Source of the DNA: Bacteroidales bacterium
GTDB lineage: Bacteria > Bacteroidota > Bacteroidia > Bacteroidales > FEN-979
Length of the DNA: 55,368 nt
NCBI GenBank assembly: GCA_017882335.1
Contig: JADGPR010000011.1
Location: forward strand, 1 to 55,368
Direction of reading: 5' to 3'
The notes beneath the pieces are model-generated. The model did no database searches. It saw only the letters and a list, made by a program, of their open reading frames with translations, and was not told the origin of the DNA. Within the stretch, counting starts at the first letter, position 1. Every line of letters begins with the position of its first letter. This document shows positions 32,885-42,379 of the stretch, piece after piece. The translations under genes were made by a program, and so were the position numbers.

Positions 32885-34174
32885 TCATGATTCCCGCTTT
32901 TCGGTATTATCTGTTGAACCTTGGTTCGTGGTGCTCATTGAAATGAATAGGAATGCATTAAAGAAAGCATAGAACACAACGCCTGCCTGGATTTCGAACA
33001 TGCTTTCGACCAAGATATTGAATGCAAAAATACCGAGGAATACCAGATAGAGATTGTCTTTCCGGCGTATGGCCTGGATTCCGGGAAGCACCAGCATAAG
33101 CACCAGGAATAGGAACCCGGTGATTCCCAAGGCAATGAAGGTCTGAAGATACTGGCAATGGGCATTCAGTTTCTTGTTCAATGCCGAAACCATGTTTTTT
33201 TCAGCATATTTAACATACAGGGCATCTTTCACATCACCGGTACCCACCCCCAGCAAGTAATGATCTCGTATGATCTCCGTGGAGGCCTGCCAGATGGCCA
33301 GCCGTTCAGCTGTGCTTTCCGGCGATTGGTTCAGTTTACTGGCATCCGACCGGATCACTTTCCCGACGGTTTCCATCCTCTGGAACGTTCCCGGCAGAAG
33401 GCGGTATGTCGTATAAAAGATGCCAACGCCGACTGCCAGCACGATTATTCCGCCAAGCCAATTTTTCCGCTTAAATACCAATAGTCCCGTGCAGAATAGG
33501 AGAATGCCTCCCAGTGTCAGAATTCCGGCTTTTGAGCTGAGAAGAAACACCAGGATAATGAACCATAAGATGAGCGCTGCTTCCAGGATACGCCATGGAA
33601 TCTTCCTTTTCCAGTCCAGTGAAATGAGATGACCGAGTATAGCTGCTATAGCGAAATTATAATACATCGAAAGGTAACTCGAATGAAAATACCAGGATAA
33701 GCTGGCATAGGAGAAAGCATTTTCCGCGTGGATGTATACCGCTTCAACGAATGCCCTGCCCATGAAAAGAAGGCTTCCCGCCAAGCAACCCGCGATATAT
33801 GCAAGCAAGAGATGACGACGTTGGGAATTGCTGAAGGATTCCTTATCTGCAGTGGCAAGCAACAAGGGAAAAATGAAAATGGAAAATTTGACCTGCAGGT
33901 CAAAAAGTCCATACTCAAAATTCGAGGTATAGATCAAGCCTGCAAGATAAAGGAGGTAAAACAATCCAAACGAGAGGGTCAGCATCCTCATCCGGTCGGA
34001 CCTGACCATCCGGAACTTCTCCCGGAACCTGCCTTCAATTAGCCAGCTAAGTACCATCACCGCAATGAGCGGCGGAACAAGCCGCCCGTAAACAGGCAGA
34101 AGAAACGCAATCCCCAGCAGGCAGTACCTGAAGATCACCCGGTGGATCATGGTTTTATTATTTATCATACTCAT
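32885..34174 (-). CDS. O-antigen ligase/polymerase-like membrane protein
   Basis: A 429-residue integral membrane protein with about ten to twelve hydrophobic segments and a large loop near the middle. The loop carries SPESTAERLAIWQASTEII and LLGVGTGDVKDALY, which match the Wzy_C/RfaL family (O-antigen ligase or polymerase). It should join or polymerise lipid-linked glycan on the periplasmic side of the inner membrane. It is the last gene of the polysaccharide operon. The start overlaps the preceding glycosyltransferase stop in an ATGA. A ligase cannot be told from a polymerase here. Confidence 0.85.
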   Translation of the reverse strand: MSMINNKTMIHRVIFRYCLLGIAFLLPVYGRLVPPLIAVMVLSWLIEGRFREKFRMVRSDRMRMLTLSFGLFYLLYLAGLIYTSNFEYGLFDLQVKFSIFIFPLLLATADKESFSNSQRRHLLLAYIAGCLAGSLLFMGRAFVEAVYIHAENAFSYASLSWYFHSSYLSMYYNFAIAAILGHLISLDWKRKIPWRILEAALILWFIILVFLLSSKAGILTLGGILLFCTGLLVFKRKNWLGGIIVLAVGVGIFYTTYRLLPGTFQRMETVGKVIRSDASKLNQSPESTAERLAIWQASTEIIRDHYLLGVGTGDVKDALYVKYAEKNMVSALNKKLNAHCQYLQTFIALGITGFLFLVLMLVLPGIQAIRRKDNLYLVFLGIFAFNILVESMFEIQAGVVFYAFFNAFLFISMSTTNQGSTDNTEKRES

Positions 34175-35196
34175 CGGCTGGTCTTTACTACTATGATCTT
34201 CTTCTGAAAAATAATAAATTTAACAATTCCCACGAGATACCCCCATCCATAGGAAAGATGAATAAGGAGAAACAGCCAGGGAAGATACAGCGACTGTAAA
34301 AATGAATGATCCCGCAAGCAAATCTGCAGCGTAACAAAAAAATTTGCCAACACGTAAAGGCCTGCCACAGATAAGAAAACGGTCCGGATGACCGGATGGA
34401 TGAATGAGCCAGCAAAGAAAGAAAGGAGGAAGAGCACAAACAAAGGCGGAACAAGTTGCCTTAACGTGGCTGGCCTGCCCAGTTTCGCCGCAACCAGCGG
34501 TTTGAAGAGGCCATATTGGTAAAACATCCTCCGTATGCCTTTTATGGTGGTGCGCGGGTAATAAACTATTCTGACTTCCGGGATGAGGTATATGACCCCG
34601 CCGTTTTTTAGCAGCCGCCCGTTGAACTCATCATCCTGGTTTCGCAGCAGTTCTTCGTCAAACAGCCCGATCTTATCAAATACGGAACGACGATAACATC
34701 CGAATGTGACCGTATCCACCTTCATTCTTTTGCTGGCGCCAATCCGGAACATAGAGTTCCCCACTCCAAACGGGGATGAAACCGCACCGGCGATGGCCCT
34801 GGCCCGGGGGGTTGTTTCAGCGGACGTGGCGACACAGACCCCACCCACATTATCCGCATTCAGCTCAAATAATGCATGTACCAGGGAGGAAATATAATCC
34901 GGCGGATATTGTGCATGTGCCCCCATTATCGCGATCACTTCCCCTTTTGATTTATGAATTCCAAGATTAAGTGCAAATGGTACAAACTGCCGTTCATTCA
35001 ATTCGAGCCTGATAAAGGGATATCTCTTCTGATATTGCCGGATGATTTCCTGTGTCCCGTCACTACTCATCCCGTCTACTACCAGCACTTCCAGGTATTC
35101 CTTCCGGTAATCCTGCTGCAGGATATCATCCAGGATACTGGAAATATAATTCCCTTCATTAAAACAGGGGATGATAATGCTGACCAAAGGATTCAT
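34171..35196 (-). CDS. Glycosyltransferase family 2 with C-terminal membrane helices
   Basis: A 341-residue GT-A fold glycosyltransferase. It begins VSIIIPCFNEGNYISSIL, has VLVVDGMSSDGTQEII, and an acidic region LRNQDDEFNGRLLKNG in place of the usual catalytic ED. Three hydrophobic segments from about residue 245 (LVPPLFVLFLLSFF and later ones) anchor it to the inner membrane. It likely adds a sugar to a lipid-linked glycan. It lies 6 bp after the GT4 gene and overlaps the ligase gene by 4 bp. Confidence 0.9.
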   Translation of the reverse strand: MNPLVSIIIPCFNEGNYISSILDDILQQDYRKEYLEVLVVDGMSSDGTQEIIRQYQKRYPFIRLELNERQFVPFALNLGIHKSKGEVIAIMGAHAQYPPDYISSLVHALFELNADNVGGVCVATSAETTPRARAIAGAVSSPFGVGNSMFRIGASKRMKVDTVTFGCYRRSVFDKIGLFDEELLRNQDDEFNGRLLKNGGVIYLIPEVRIVYYPRTTIKGIRRMFYQYGLFKPLVAAKLGRPATLRQLVPPLFVLFLLSFFAGSFIHPVIRTVFLSVAGLYVLANFFVTLQICLRDHSFLQSLYLPWLFLLIHLSYGWGYLVGIVKFIIFQKKIIVVKTSR

Positions 35197-35202
35197 CTGA
35201 AG

Positions 35203-36309
35203 TTATTTTGACATTAGATTTTCATACACAGTGATCATCTGCTGCACGCAGTCATTCCATTCATAGTTCTCCTGCACATGGCTACGGCCTTTTTCCCCCA
35301 TGCTTTGTCTCAGGCCGGGGTCAAACAGTAGTTCTTCGAGCGCTGCCGCGGTTTTCTCAGCATCTTTGACCGGGACGACCATGCCCGTTTTTCCATCAAT
35401 AACGACTTCGGGAAGACCACCGGTATTGCTCACAACGACAGGTTTTCCGCAAGCCGAGGCTTCCAGGATGGCGACTCCGAAACTCTCACTTGGATCAATA
35501 GAAACAGCTACATAGATATCGAGCCGGTTATGATATCTTACCACTTCCGTGAAAGGAACAGCACTGGTAAATTCGGTAACACCTGCAATTCCGAGGGTTT
35601 CAGCAAGGTCAATCAACTCCTTTTGAAGGGAACCGGTGCCTACGATCAGCAGCTTTAAAGGGATGTCAGGATACTTGTGGAACAAAATACTGAATGCACG
35701 TAAAAGATAAGCCACGCCATATTTCTTCTCCAGGGTTTTGATCGTCCCAATGACCAGATTTTGCTTGATGATAGCAGTATCCGGCTCAGGTCTGAATTCG
35801 CTGGTATTGATACCAAAAGGGGTGATAAGGATGTCCTTTTTCGTATAATGGCTTGTTTCACTGGCCATGACTTTGCTTGTAGAAAGCACCTGATCACTCT
35901 GCTTCAGGTTAAATTTTAGAAGGGCCTTATGAAGTATCGATTCTTTCGGGAAATCATACACATCACTGCCCCAGACAGAAGTCACCAGTGGATGAAAGCC
36001 TGAAAGTGCAGCCAACAAACCATAGCTGCTCGCATAATGGGCATGAAGGATATCAGGATTAAACGCCAAGATGACCTTTCGAAGGCTATGGACCAGCTTC
36101 AGGTATTTTATTTTATGAAAGATGCCTGAAGAGAATACCCCCGGTTTAAATTTAACCGGAATAAAAACTTCAATGGAAGAAGCGGTATACCAGTCTTCTG
36201 TAGGTGACGAAATACTGAAGACCCCGACCCGGATACCACGGTCTGCCAACCCCTTCGCCCATTTTCTGGAATGAGACGAATTAATGTCGGTGAGTAAAAG
36301 GATCTTCAT
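35203..36309 (-). CDS. Glycosyltransferase family 4
   Basis: A 368-residue GT-B fold glycosyltransferase. The N-terminus MKILLLTDINSSHSRKWAKG binds acceptor; the C-terminal half has the donor-binding phrases IGTIKTLEKKYGVAYLLRAF and SIDPSESFGVAILEASACGK, ending in the family E...E pattern. It should use a nucleotide sugar in the cytoplasm to extend the surface polysaccharide. Its start overlaps the upstream GT2 gene by 4 bp, so the two are coupled. The sugar cannot be deduced. Confidence 0.92.
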   Translation of the reverse strand: MKILLLTDINSSHSRKWAKGLADRGIRVGVFSISSPTEDWYTASSIEVFIPVKFKPGVFSSGIFHKIKYLKLVHSLRKVILAFNPDILHAHYASSYGLLAALSGFHPLVTSVWGSDVYDFPKESILHKALLKFNLKQSDQVLSTSKVMASETSHYTKKDILITPFGINTSEFRPEPDTAIIKQNLVIGTIKTLEKKYGVAYLLRAFSILFHKYPDIPLKLLIVGTGSLQKELIDLAETLGIAGVTEFTSAVPFTEVVRYHNRLDIYVAVSIDPSESFGVAILEASACGKPVVVSNTGGLPEVVIDGKTGMVVPVKDAEKTAAALEELLFDPGLRQSMGEKGRSHVQENYEWNDCVQQMITVYENLMSK

Positions 36310-37151
36310 CTGGTTCTGATAAATGAGGCGCGGATAAAAGTCTTCACCTGCAGAAAAAACTCAGCGGGTTCATGAAACAATACATAAACCAGGAGAATGG
36401 GCCGGGTCGCATAGTATTCCATGGGGAAGCCATGTTTCCGGTAAAATTTCTTAAAGGAGAGTTCTACCGTAAGTGCTCTTTGTGATTTTGTCCAGAACTG
36501 ACGGGTCGTCCCTTTTCCGATGTGCAGCAGTTTGGTATCGAGATACCGTACCGGGATATGATTCCTGTATAGGGTGTAGAACAGATCCAGATCTTCTGCA
36601 TACAAGAAATAATCCTCAGACCATCCGCAGATGAGGTGGAATGAGTCACGACTGATAATGAGACTCGCACCTATATTCCAATAGGCAACCTTCCCTTTAT
36701 GAAAAATACAATTAAAATAGTTGCCCAGGGTCGGAATGATATGCCGGTTTTTCATTGGTTCTCCGTCTTCATCGGTAAGGCTGGTCACATATACGCTCTC
36801 ACTTTGGTCACCGGCAATCAAATTATAATCTGCCACGAGATTCGTGTTGACAACGATGTCGGGATTCAGAAAATGCAAATATTTTCCTGTGGCAAAACCG
36901 GCTGCACGGTTATTGGCTTTCGCAAAACCCAGGTTTTCATTCCCTTCAAGAATCCTGATCCTGGAATCAGCCGGGAAAGCAGTCTTGACCATACGGAGAG
37001 AGTCATCTGAAGAAGCATTATCGTAAATTATTATTTCATAACCTTCATCCAGGTTATCGATGATACTGGTAAGGCAATCTTTGAGCAGAGAACCGGAATT
37101 ATAATTCACGATAATGATGCTGAAAAGAATTTCCGGATTCTGGTTTGTCAT
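36306..37151 (-). CDS. Glycosyltransferase family 2 (rhamnosyltransferase-like)
   Basis: A 281-residue soluble GT-A enzyme. It has FSIIIVNYNSGSLLKDCL at the start, then EIIIYDNASSDDSL, GFAKANNRAAGFATGKYLHF with NPD, and the acidic LYAEDLDLFYTLYR. The NNRG-like and NPD motifs are typical of the WcaE/RfbF-like group that often transfers deoxysugars, so a rhamnosyl-type role is possible but unproved. It is the second gene of the polysaccharide operon, 61 bp after the flippase. Confidence 0.9.
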   Translation of the reverse strand: MTNQNPEILFSIIIVNYNSGSLLKDCLTSIIDNLDEGYEIIIYDNASSDDSLRMVKTAFPADSRIRILEGNENLGFAKANNRAAGFATGKYLHFLNPDIVVNTNLVADYNLIAGDQSESVYVTSLTDEDGEPMKNRHIIPTLGNYFNCIFHKGKVAYWNIGASLIISRDSFHLICGWSEDYFLYAEDLDLFYTLYRNHIPVRYLDTKLLHIGKGTTRQFWTKSQRALTVELSFKKFYRKHGFPMEYYATRPILLVYVLFHEPAEFFLQVKTFIRASFIRTR

Positions 37152-37212
37152 ACCTTCTTAACTTTTTTCCCGTTCAAACGTCCTTTCGTGTACAGAAATG
37201 AATCGGTTAACA

Positions 37213-38517
37213 TCATTCAATGACTTTTTTAACAGGTTTTACAATGGTCCGGATCCATAAAATTACTCCGATGGCATACATACTCATGAATACCGAAAGC
37301 AGCAGGAAACCGGTCTTTACATCCCGGAATACAAATCCTCCGATACAGAAACAGGCAATCATCAGCATATTTCCGATGATGGAGATATAAAACATGGAAC
37401 GGATTCTTCCCACAACCAAGGGTGATTGTGCAATGCAATATCTGATGAAATCAAAAAACATCCATGGTGCCAGTATCTGCGCATAAATACCCGCTTCTCT
37501 CCAGGCTGAACCAAAAATAAATGCAAATAACCAGGGTCCGCTTGCCAGCAAAACGATAAGCATGGGCAAAGCCACAATCCCGGATAGTTTGATGGTTTTT
37601 GTCAGCAACTCTTCCAGATTCTCATTTTTGTTGAATCGTTCGGCCGCTTCTTTCAAGTATACCTGAGAAATTGAACTGCCCAACAGCCAAAGCGGAGCCT
37701 GAAGAATGCGTAAGGATAAGGCATAAAACCCGACAACCGAAGAACTGAAAAATATTTTTGCGAGATATATGATCCCATAGTTCTGAAATGTTTCCAGTAT
37801 CGACTGGAGGGTATTGGAAGTGGGAAGATCTTTGTATTTCCGTGCAGTGGGCTTGAGGGAAGTACGGTCAAATTCATTTTTCCTGAATTGGCCGGATCTG
37901 TAAATACAAAATCCGAGGAAAAGAATGAAAAGAAAAGTCCCTGTTAGATTTCCAATCAGCAGTCCCCACGTTCCGATCCCTATCAATCCCAGGAACAACG
38001 TGGTCAGGTTGTTGCCAAGCGAATTGATTATTTTCCCGGCAGAAAGGAACCGGTACTCCTTTTTCCGGATCAACCAGTTCTGAAATATATTTCCAAGGGC
38101 AAGAAAGAATACAAGAACCGGCAACAGATAAAGCCACTGGCTTAAAACCGGGTTCAGAGGAAACTGACCCGATAGAAAAAGCCGGTATAGGATGACCAGT
38201 ATGAGTAATAAGAAGGACAGACCAAGGGCAATGATCATAGAGAGGGAAACAATATTTACTGCGTCTTTGTCTTCTTTAGGAAAAATAACGGCGATCTCAT
38301 ACCTCAGCGTTGCAATAAGCGCAAACAATCCCACGATTGAGATAAAAAATGTAAAAAGCCCGAGATCTGCCGGAGTATAAAGCCGGGTCAGAATAGGTGA
38401 AACAAGGAACGTGATCAACTGAGCAATACCTGATCCCAATACCAGCTTTAGCGTATTTTGAATAAACGGAGAACGGTTGGATATCAGGGAGCCTGGTCCT
38501 ATGAATTTTTTAAGCAT
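37213..38517 (-). CDS. Polysaccharide flippase (Wzx/MATE-like)
   Basis: A 434-residue membrane protein with about twelve hydrophobic segments and the N-terminal pattern KLVLGSGIAQLITFLVSPIL followed by TRLYTPADLGLF, typical of the polysaccharide biosynthesis (PST/Wzx) family. It should move undecaprenyl-linked oligosaccharides across the inner membrane. It is first in the operon with three glycosyltransferases and a ligase-like protein, which supports a Wzx-dependent O-antigen or exopolysaccharide pathway. A strong promoter is just upstream. Confidence 0.9.
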   Translation of the reverse strand: MLKKFIGPGSLISNRSPFIQNTLKLVLGSGIAQLITFLVSPILTRLYTPADLGLFTFFISIVGLFALIATLRYEIAVIFPKEDKDAVNIVSLSMIIALGLSFLLLILVILYRLFLSGQFPLNPVLSQWLYLLPVLVFFLALGNIFQNWLIRKKEYRFLSAGKIINSLGNNLTTLFLGLIGIGTWGLLIGNLTGTFLFILFLGFCIYRSGQFRKNEFDRTSLKPTARKYKDLPTSNTLQSILETFQNYGIIYLAKIFFSSSVVGFYALSLRILQAPLWLLGSSISQVYLKEAAERFNKNENLEELLTKTIKLSGIVALPMLIVLLASGPWLFAFIFGSAWREAGIYAQILAPWMFFDFIRYCIAQSPLVVGRIRSMFYISIIGNMLMIACFCIGGFVFRDVKTGFLLLSVFMSMYAIGVILWIRTIVKPVKKVIE

Positions 38518-38542
38518 GAATCATCCGGAACAAATGAATCTT

Positions 38543-38575
38543 CAAATATAACCCGATAATTGAAACATTTTTCAA
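38543..38575 (-). promoter_or_regulatory. Promoter of the polysaccharide operon
   Basis: On the reverse strand, TTG (38573-38575), a 22-bp spacer and TATATTTG (38543-38550) match the Bacteroidota promoter. The flippase ATG lies about 25 bp downstream. Confidence 0.7.
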
Positions 38576-38613
38576 GGCAAATCCATTGGTTTGTCCTAAA
38601 AACAAAAACCGTT

Positions 38614-39684
38614 TTATTTTTTCTTTAACTCCTGTTTCTTCTGGAAAAAAGATTTCGGATGCAGGATCTTATCAAAAACGAAGTACTGGATGGAGGTAAA
38701 ATCCTTGCCATCATTGACCAAGGCATAAAGACGATCCATGTCATAGGGAGCAGGTTTCCCGAAATCATCCATCTCGCCGGGAGAAGCGCCTTTCCGGTAA
38801 GTTTTAATAATCTGAGTGGTATGACTTGTATCCGTTAGTGAGATTGTACAATAGGGAGTTGTTTCGAGGATCGAGTCTTTCCTGTGCATCTCCATATCAT
38901 TCAGGAGGGCTTCAAAATTGATATTCCGGAAAGAAGCCAGGAAATTCATTACTTTAAGGGTGTCGAACATCGGAACCTGTTGATTGTCGGCTAAAGAGAT
39001 GAACCGTATATTCATATTCGCATCGTTCTTTATCTCAAAAGAACTTCCAGGTTCAGATGGAAAATCCATCCTGACCGATTCAATCTGCTGAATGGACTTT
39101 TTAAAGATCGAATAATCCCTCCAATATTTTTCAATGGGAGAATAGATGGGTGTAACAAACCCCCTTAGCCCCGGAAGATAGACCACAAAAGGCACGGAAG
39201 AATGTTCCATGATCATATAAGACCCCCGGTTGCTTTGGATGGGCCCGCCCACATAATAAACCTTCGTGAGTTTTTCCTGAGGAAACAAGTGAATAAAATC
39301 AAACAGGTTGATTTTGTATTTCCATTGGTAAATCTCCACTTTAACCGAAATGGTTGCCAGGTCTTTGATGACATATTCCAACGCTGCTTTGGGAACCGTT
39401 TCTTTCACCTGCAACCCCAACATCGTGCCGAGCAATAGCTCAATGTTGGCTTTTGACCCGGAATATTTATTGTTGACCAGCCATTTCCCTGCTTGTACCC
39501 GCGTCAGCGTCAGACTATTGTTATTTTTGTCGGACATGAAGATCTTGGTAACGTTGGAGGTATCGTCAACGGCAAAATCGCTTAATTCCCGTTTAAAGGT
39601 TGATTTTGAATTGGTAAGGACCAGTGCGATTGCAATGACACCCAAAACGGTGACAGCAACGATAAATCTCCTGTTTTTCTTCAT
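38614..39684 (-). CDS. DUF4340 domain protein
   Basis: A 356-residue protein with one N-terminal membrane helix (FIVAVTVLGVIAIALVL) and a long extracytoplasmic part. The stretch around ITLTRVQAGKWLVNN-like residues (LTLTRVQAGKWLVNNKYSG) and the repeated strand pattern fit DUF4340. Such genes are often found just after Gld-type ABC transporter genes, as here: it starts 18 bp after gldG. It is probably an accessory of the GldFG transporter, but its role is unknown. Confidence 0.75.
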   Translation of the reverse strand: MKKNRRFIVAVTVLGVIAIALVLTNSKSTFKRELSDFAVDDTSNVTKIFMSDKNNNSLTLTRVQAGKWLVNNKYSGSKANIELLLGTMLGLQVKETVPKAALEYVIKDLATISVKVEIYQWKYKINLFDFIHLFPQEKLTKVYYVGGPIQSNRGSYMIMEHSSVPFVVYLPGLRGFVTPIYSPIEKYWRDYSIFKKSIQQIESVRMDFPSEPGSSFEIKNDANMNIRFISLADNQQVPMFDTLKVMNFLASFRNINFEALLNDMEMHRKDSILETTPYCTISLTDTSHTTQIIKTYRKGASPGEMDDFGKPAPYDMDRLYALVNDGKDFTSIQYFVFDKILHPKSFFQKKQELKKK

Positions 39685-39702
39685 ACCGGTTATTTTTTTT
39701 CT

Positions 39703-41448
39703 TTATGTTGTTGGCCGCGAATATCTTCTTGCACGGATCCGCAACTTGATAAAACCGAAGATCAGGATCAGGATCAGCGGGAGAAGAACATTCAGGATCT
39801 GCCAGAAAAGCCGCTGGCTTTCAACCTTGGTGGCGTCAAGCATCCGGAGTGTAATTTCCCTCGATCGCACCGTTATAAGGCCGGAATCATCGCAAAGATA
39901 GTTCATGGCGTTGAGGAGAAAATCCTTGTTGCCAAAGGTTTGCCGGGTATATTGATCATATCCCAGCGGCAAGGAATATCCCTGCGTAAGATGAAACTGG
40001 TTCTTAATGATATCTCCGTCGCCCACCACGATCATTTTCGTGGGCTTATGGCTATTGGGTAAAAACTGAAGGTCTTTGTTCCCGGCGAGTTCAGGCGGAA
40101 TACGATACAGGAAAGACGAAATAAATTTTCCTTCCAGCAGGACTGCGACAGGTTGAGGGCCCTTGTTGTATTGATTTTCTTCCGCCGGTTTTTTCAATAT
40201 CTCAAGATCGATATATACCGGAGCATTAACCGTCCGGGAATAAGGCGATGTGGTCAGAAGAATGGTTTTCTTCACTCCCTCCACCTGTACGGTATCAACA
40301 CTGCTGATAAATTCTGTTTTGATGGCATTCAATCCATTGACAATGGGATGCGGAATGATAGGTGTCAATACAGGGAAATAATACCAGGGGAAGAATTCAA
40401 ACTGCGGCTGGTCACCGATCTGTCCGGTTTTAACGGGAATAGGCATAGCAATCTTATCCATCACCAGGTTGGTATTCAAACGGGCCCCATAGTTGAACAG
40501 CATATCTTCCAGGTTGATATTGTTGACCAATCCCATGGTAGAGTTGTACTTCTGAAGGCTGTCCATACTTGCAAAAACAGGGTCAAGCAGCCAAAGAACT
40601 TTACCTCCTCGCATAATGAACTGGTCGATCAGGAACTTATCCTTTTCATCGAAGGGTTTTGTGGGTTTTGCAATGATGATGGCCCTGTACTTATTGACAA
40701 GCATATCACTCGATGTACCTTTGAGCCTTATGGCGATGCTGTTGATCTTATGGTTGATTGTGACCCGCTCTACTGTATAGAATTCCGACAAGGCATTCTG
40801 AGCTTCCTGGGTTTCAGGCAGTGATAATTCCCCCTGCCCTTCGATAAAGGCGATCTGTGGCTTGACCGGTTCTACCAGCTTCTGGATAGCGCTTGCAAGA
40901 TTATATTCGAGCGACTGAACAGAATTGTTCAGCGCTTTATCAGCATCCTGCCCGAGTTGTGACATGACAAGTTGCACCGGAACTTCATGGGTACGGTAAG
41001 TCACCATCACCCCAGGAAAAATGATGAGCTGTGAAGCCTGCCCCTTTTTATTCACCCGGATTTCGGTAGGCTGCAAACCGCGTTCAACAAGCAATTTATA
41101 ACCGTCATTGCGTTCTTTGGGATTCGCATTGCCGGAAGGATCTACGAATTCATATTGAACATTGTTACTGTATGCCCTGAATTCATCCAACATCTCCTTC
41201 GTTTCATTGGCCAGCCTTCGGAACCCCGGTGGAAGATCACCTTCCAGGTAAACCTTGAAAAGCACTTCATCCCGCAATCCTTTCAGCATTTTCTTCGTAG
41301 CCGGTGCAAGTGAATAACGCTTCTCGGCAGTCAAATCGAAACGGGTAAAAATAAAACCGGCAATGATATTGACCAGCAATAAAATGACGATCCCAAGAAA
41401 GAGTTGGATGATGTTGGATCGTTTGATATTTTTCTTTTTGTCAATCAT
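39703..41448 (-). CDS. gldG: GldG-like ABC transporter auxiliary protein
   Basis: A 581-residue protein with one N-terminal membrane helix (IIQLFLGIVILLLVNIIAGF) and one near the C-terminus (QILNVLLPLILILIFGF). The extracytoplasmic region has the ABC_transp_aux pattern: RYSLAPATKKMLKGL, then FIEGQGELSLPE and later GGKVLWLLDPV. GldG with GldF and the ATPase GldA forms an ABC transporter needed for gliding in Flavobacterium, but homologues are also common in non-gliding Bacteroidota. GldF is upstream; a GldA gene is not in the window. Confidence 0.88.
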   Translation of the reverse strand: MIDKKKNIKRSNIIQLFLGIVILLLVNIIAGFIFTRFDLTAEKRYSLAPATKKMLKGLRDEVLFKVYLEGDLPPGFRRLANETKEMLDEFRAYSNNVQYEFVDPSGNANPKERNDGYKLLVERGLQPTEIRVNKKGQASQLIIFPGVMVTYRTHEVPVQLVMSQLGQDADKALNNSVQSLEYNLASAIQKLVEPVKPQIAFIEGQGELSLPETQEAQNALSEFYTVERVTINHKINSIAIRLKGTSSDMLVNKYRAIIIAKPTKPFDEKDKFLIDQFIMRGGKVLWLLDPVFASMDSLQKYNSTMGLVNNINLEDMLFNYGARLNTNLVMDKIAMPIPVKTGQIGDQPQFEFFPWYYFPVLTPIIPHPIVNGLNAIKTEFISSVDTVQVEGVKKTILLTTSPYSRTVNAPVYIDLEILKKPAEENQYNKGPQPVAVLLEGKFISSFLYRIPPELAGNKDLQFLPNSHKPTKMIVVGDGDIIKNQFHLTQGYSLPLGYDQYTRQTFGNKDFLLNAMNYLCDDSGLITVRSREITLRMLDATKVESQRLFWQILNVLLPLILILIFGFIKLRIRARRYSRPTT

Positions 41449-41530
41449 CGATAGTTAACAATCTATCTTTAAAAATCACTTACTTTATGAACTACTTAGA
41501 TCCCTCCTTCGTCGGAATTAATTCGACTAA

Positions 41531-41612
41531 ACATTTTGTATCACTTCGTTCACAAAATGTCAGTCTCATTAACTTTATGAACTTTATAAACTTTACAAAC
41601 TTTATAAACTCT
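41531..41612. repeat. 9-bp inverted repeat followed by a 9-mer tandem array in the gldF-gldG gap
   Basis: ACATTTTGT (41531-41539) and ACAAAATGT (41552-41560) pair perfectly around 12 bases. From about 41570 to 41612 there are four to five copies of a 9-mer close to AACTTTATR. Together they fill most of the 165-bp gap between gldF and gldG. Confidence 0.8.
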
Positions 41613-41613
41613 T

Positions 41614-42345
41614 TTACCATTTTCTGCTCTCCAGTGATATCTTCGTCAGTAAGATGAAGAAAACGGAAATACTGATAAAATAGATCAGGTCGCGGGTATC
41701 AATGACGCCACGGCTGATGGAAGAATAATGTGCATTGATCCCGATCGATTGAATAGCAAGGCCGATTTTCCCCGATAGGATGAAGGTGTAAAACAACTCA
41801 AAACCGATATAGAAGAAAGCGCAAAAGAAAACGGCGATGATAAAGGAAACGATCTGGTTGTCGCTGACCGAAGAAGCAAAAATGCCAATGGCCACGAATG
41901 TGGAACCGAGAAAGAGCAAACCAATATACGACCCCCACATTCCACCCATGTCAAGGTTGCCGACCGGAAGCCCGAGACGGTAAACAGAGATGGTGTAGAT
42001 CAGTGTTGGGAGGAGGGAAAAGATCACCAGGACAACACCGGCAAAATACTTTGCCAGGATGACCTGGAGGTCTGTCAAAGGCTGGGTCATCAGCAATTCA
42101 AGGGTCCCGCTCTTCCTTTCATCTGCAAAAGAACGCATTGTGATGGCAGGGATAAGGAAAAGAAAAACGAAAGGTGCGAGAATAAAAAGTCCGTCAATAC
42201 TGGCATAACCAAAGTCGAGAATATTGAATTGCATGGGTACAACCCATAGGAACAGGCCAATCACCACGAGAAAAACGATGATAACGATATACCCGATAAG
42301 AGAATTTAAAAAACCATTGATCTCTTTGTTAAATAAAGCATACAT
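41614..42345 (-). CDS. gldF: GldF-like ABC transporter permease
   Basis: A 243-residue ABC-2-type permease with six hydrophobic segments, for example LIGYIVIIVFLVVIGLFLWV near the N-terminus. The phrase MRSFADERKSGTLELLMTQP is the hallmark of GldF/NosY-like permeases. It should form the membrane channel of the GldAFG transporter with GldG next to it. It has a TAATTTTG promoter element in the short gap after mgsA, so it can be expressed independently. Confidence 0.92.
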   Translation of the reverse strand: MYALFNKEINGFLNSLIGYIVIIVFLVVIGLFLWVVPMQFNILDFGYASIDGLFILAPFVFLFLIPAITMRSFADERKSGTLELLMTQPLTDLQVILAKYFAGVVLVIFSLLPTLIYTISVYRLGLPVGNLDMGGMWGSYIGLLFLGSTFVAIGIFASSVSDNQIVSFIIAVFFCAFFYIGFELFYTFILSGKIGLAIQSIGINAHYSSISRGVIDTRDLIYFISISVFFILLTKISLESRKW

Positions 42346-42366
42346 AAACGTTATCGATTAGGCGTG

Positions 42367-42374
42367 CAAAATTA
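42367..42374 (-). promoter_or_regulatory. Promoter of gldF
   Basis: Reverse-strand TAATTTTG, a perfect TAnnTTTG element, 21 bp before the gldF ATG and inside the 34-bp gap after mgsA. No clear -33 element. Confidence 0.5.
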
Positions 42375-42379
42375 GTATT

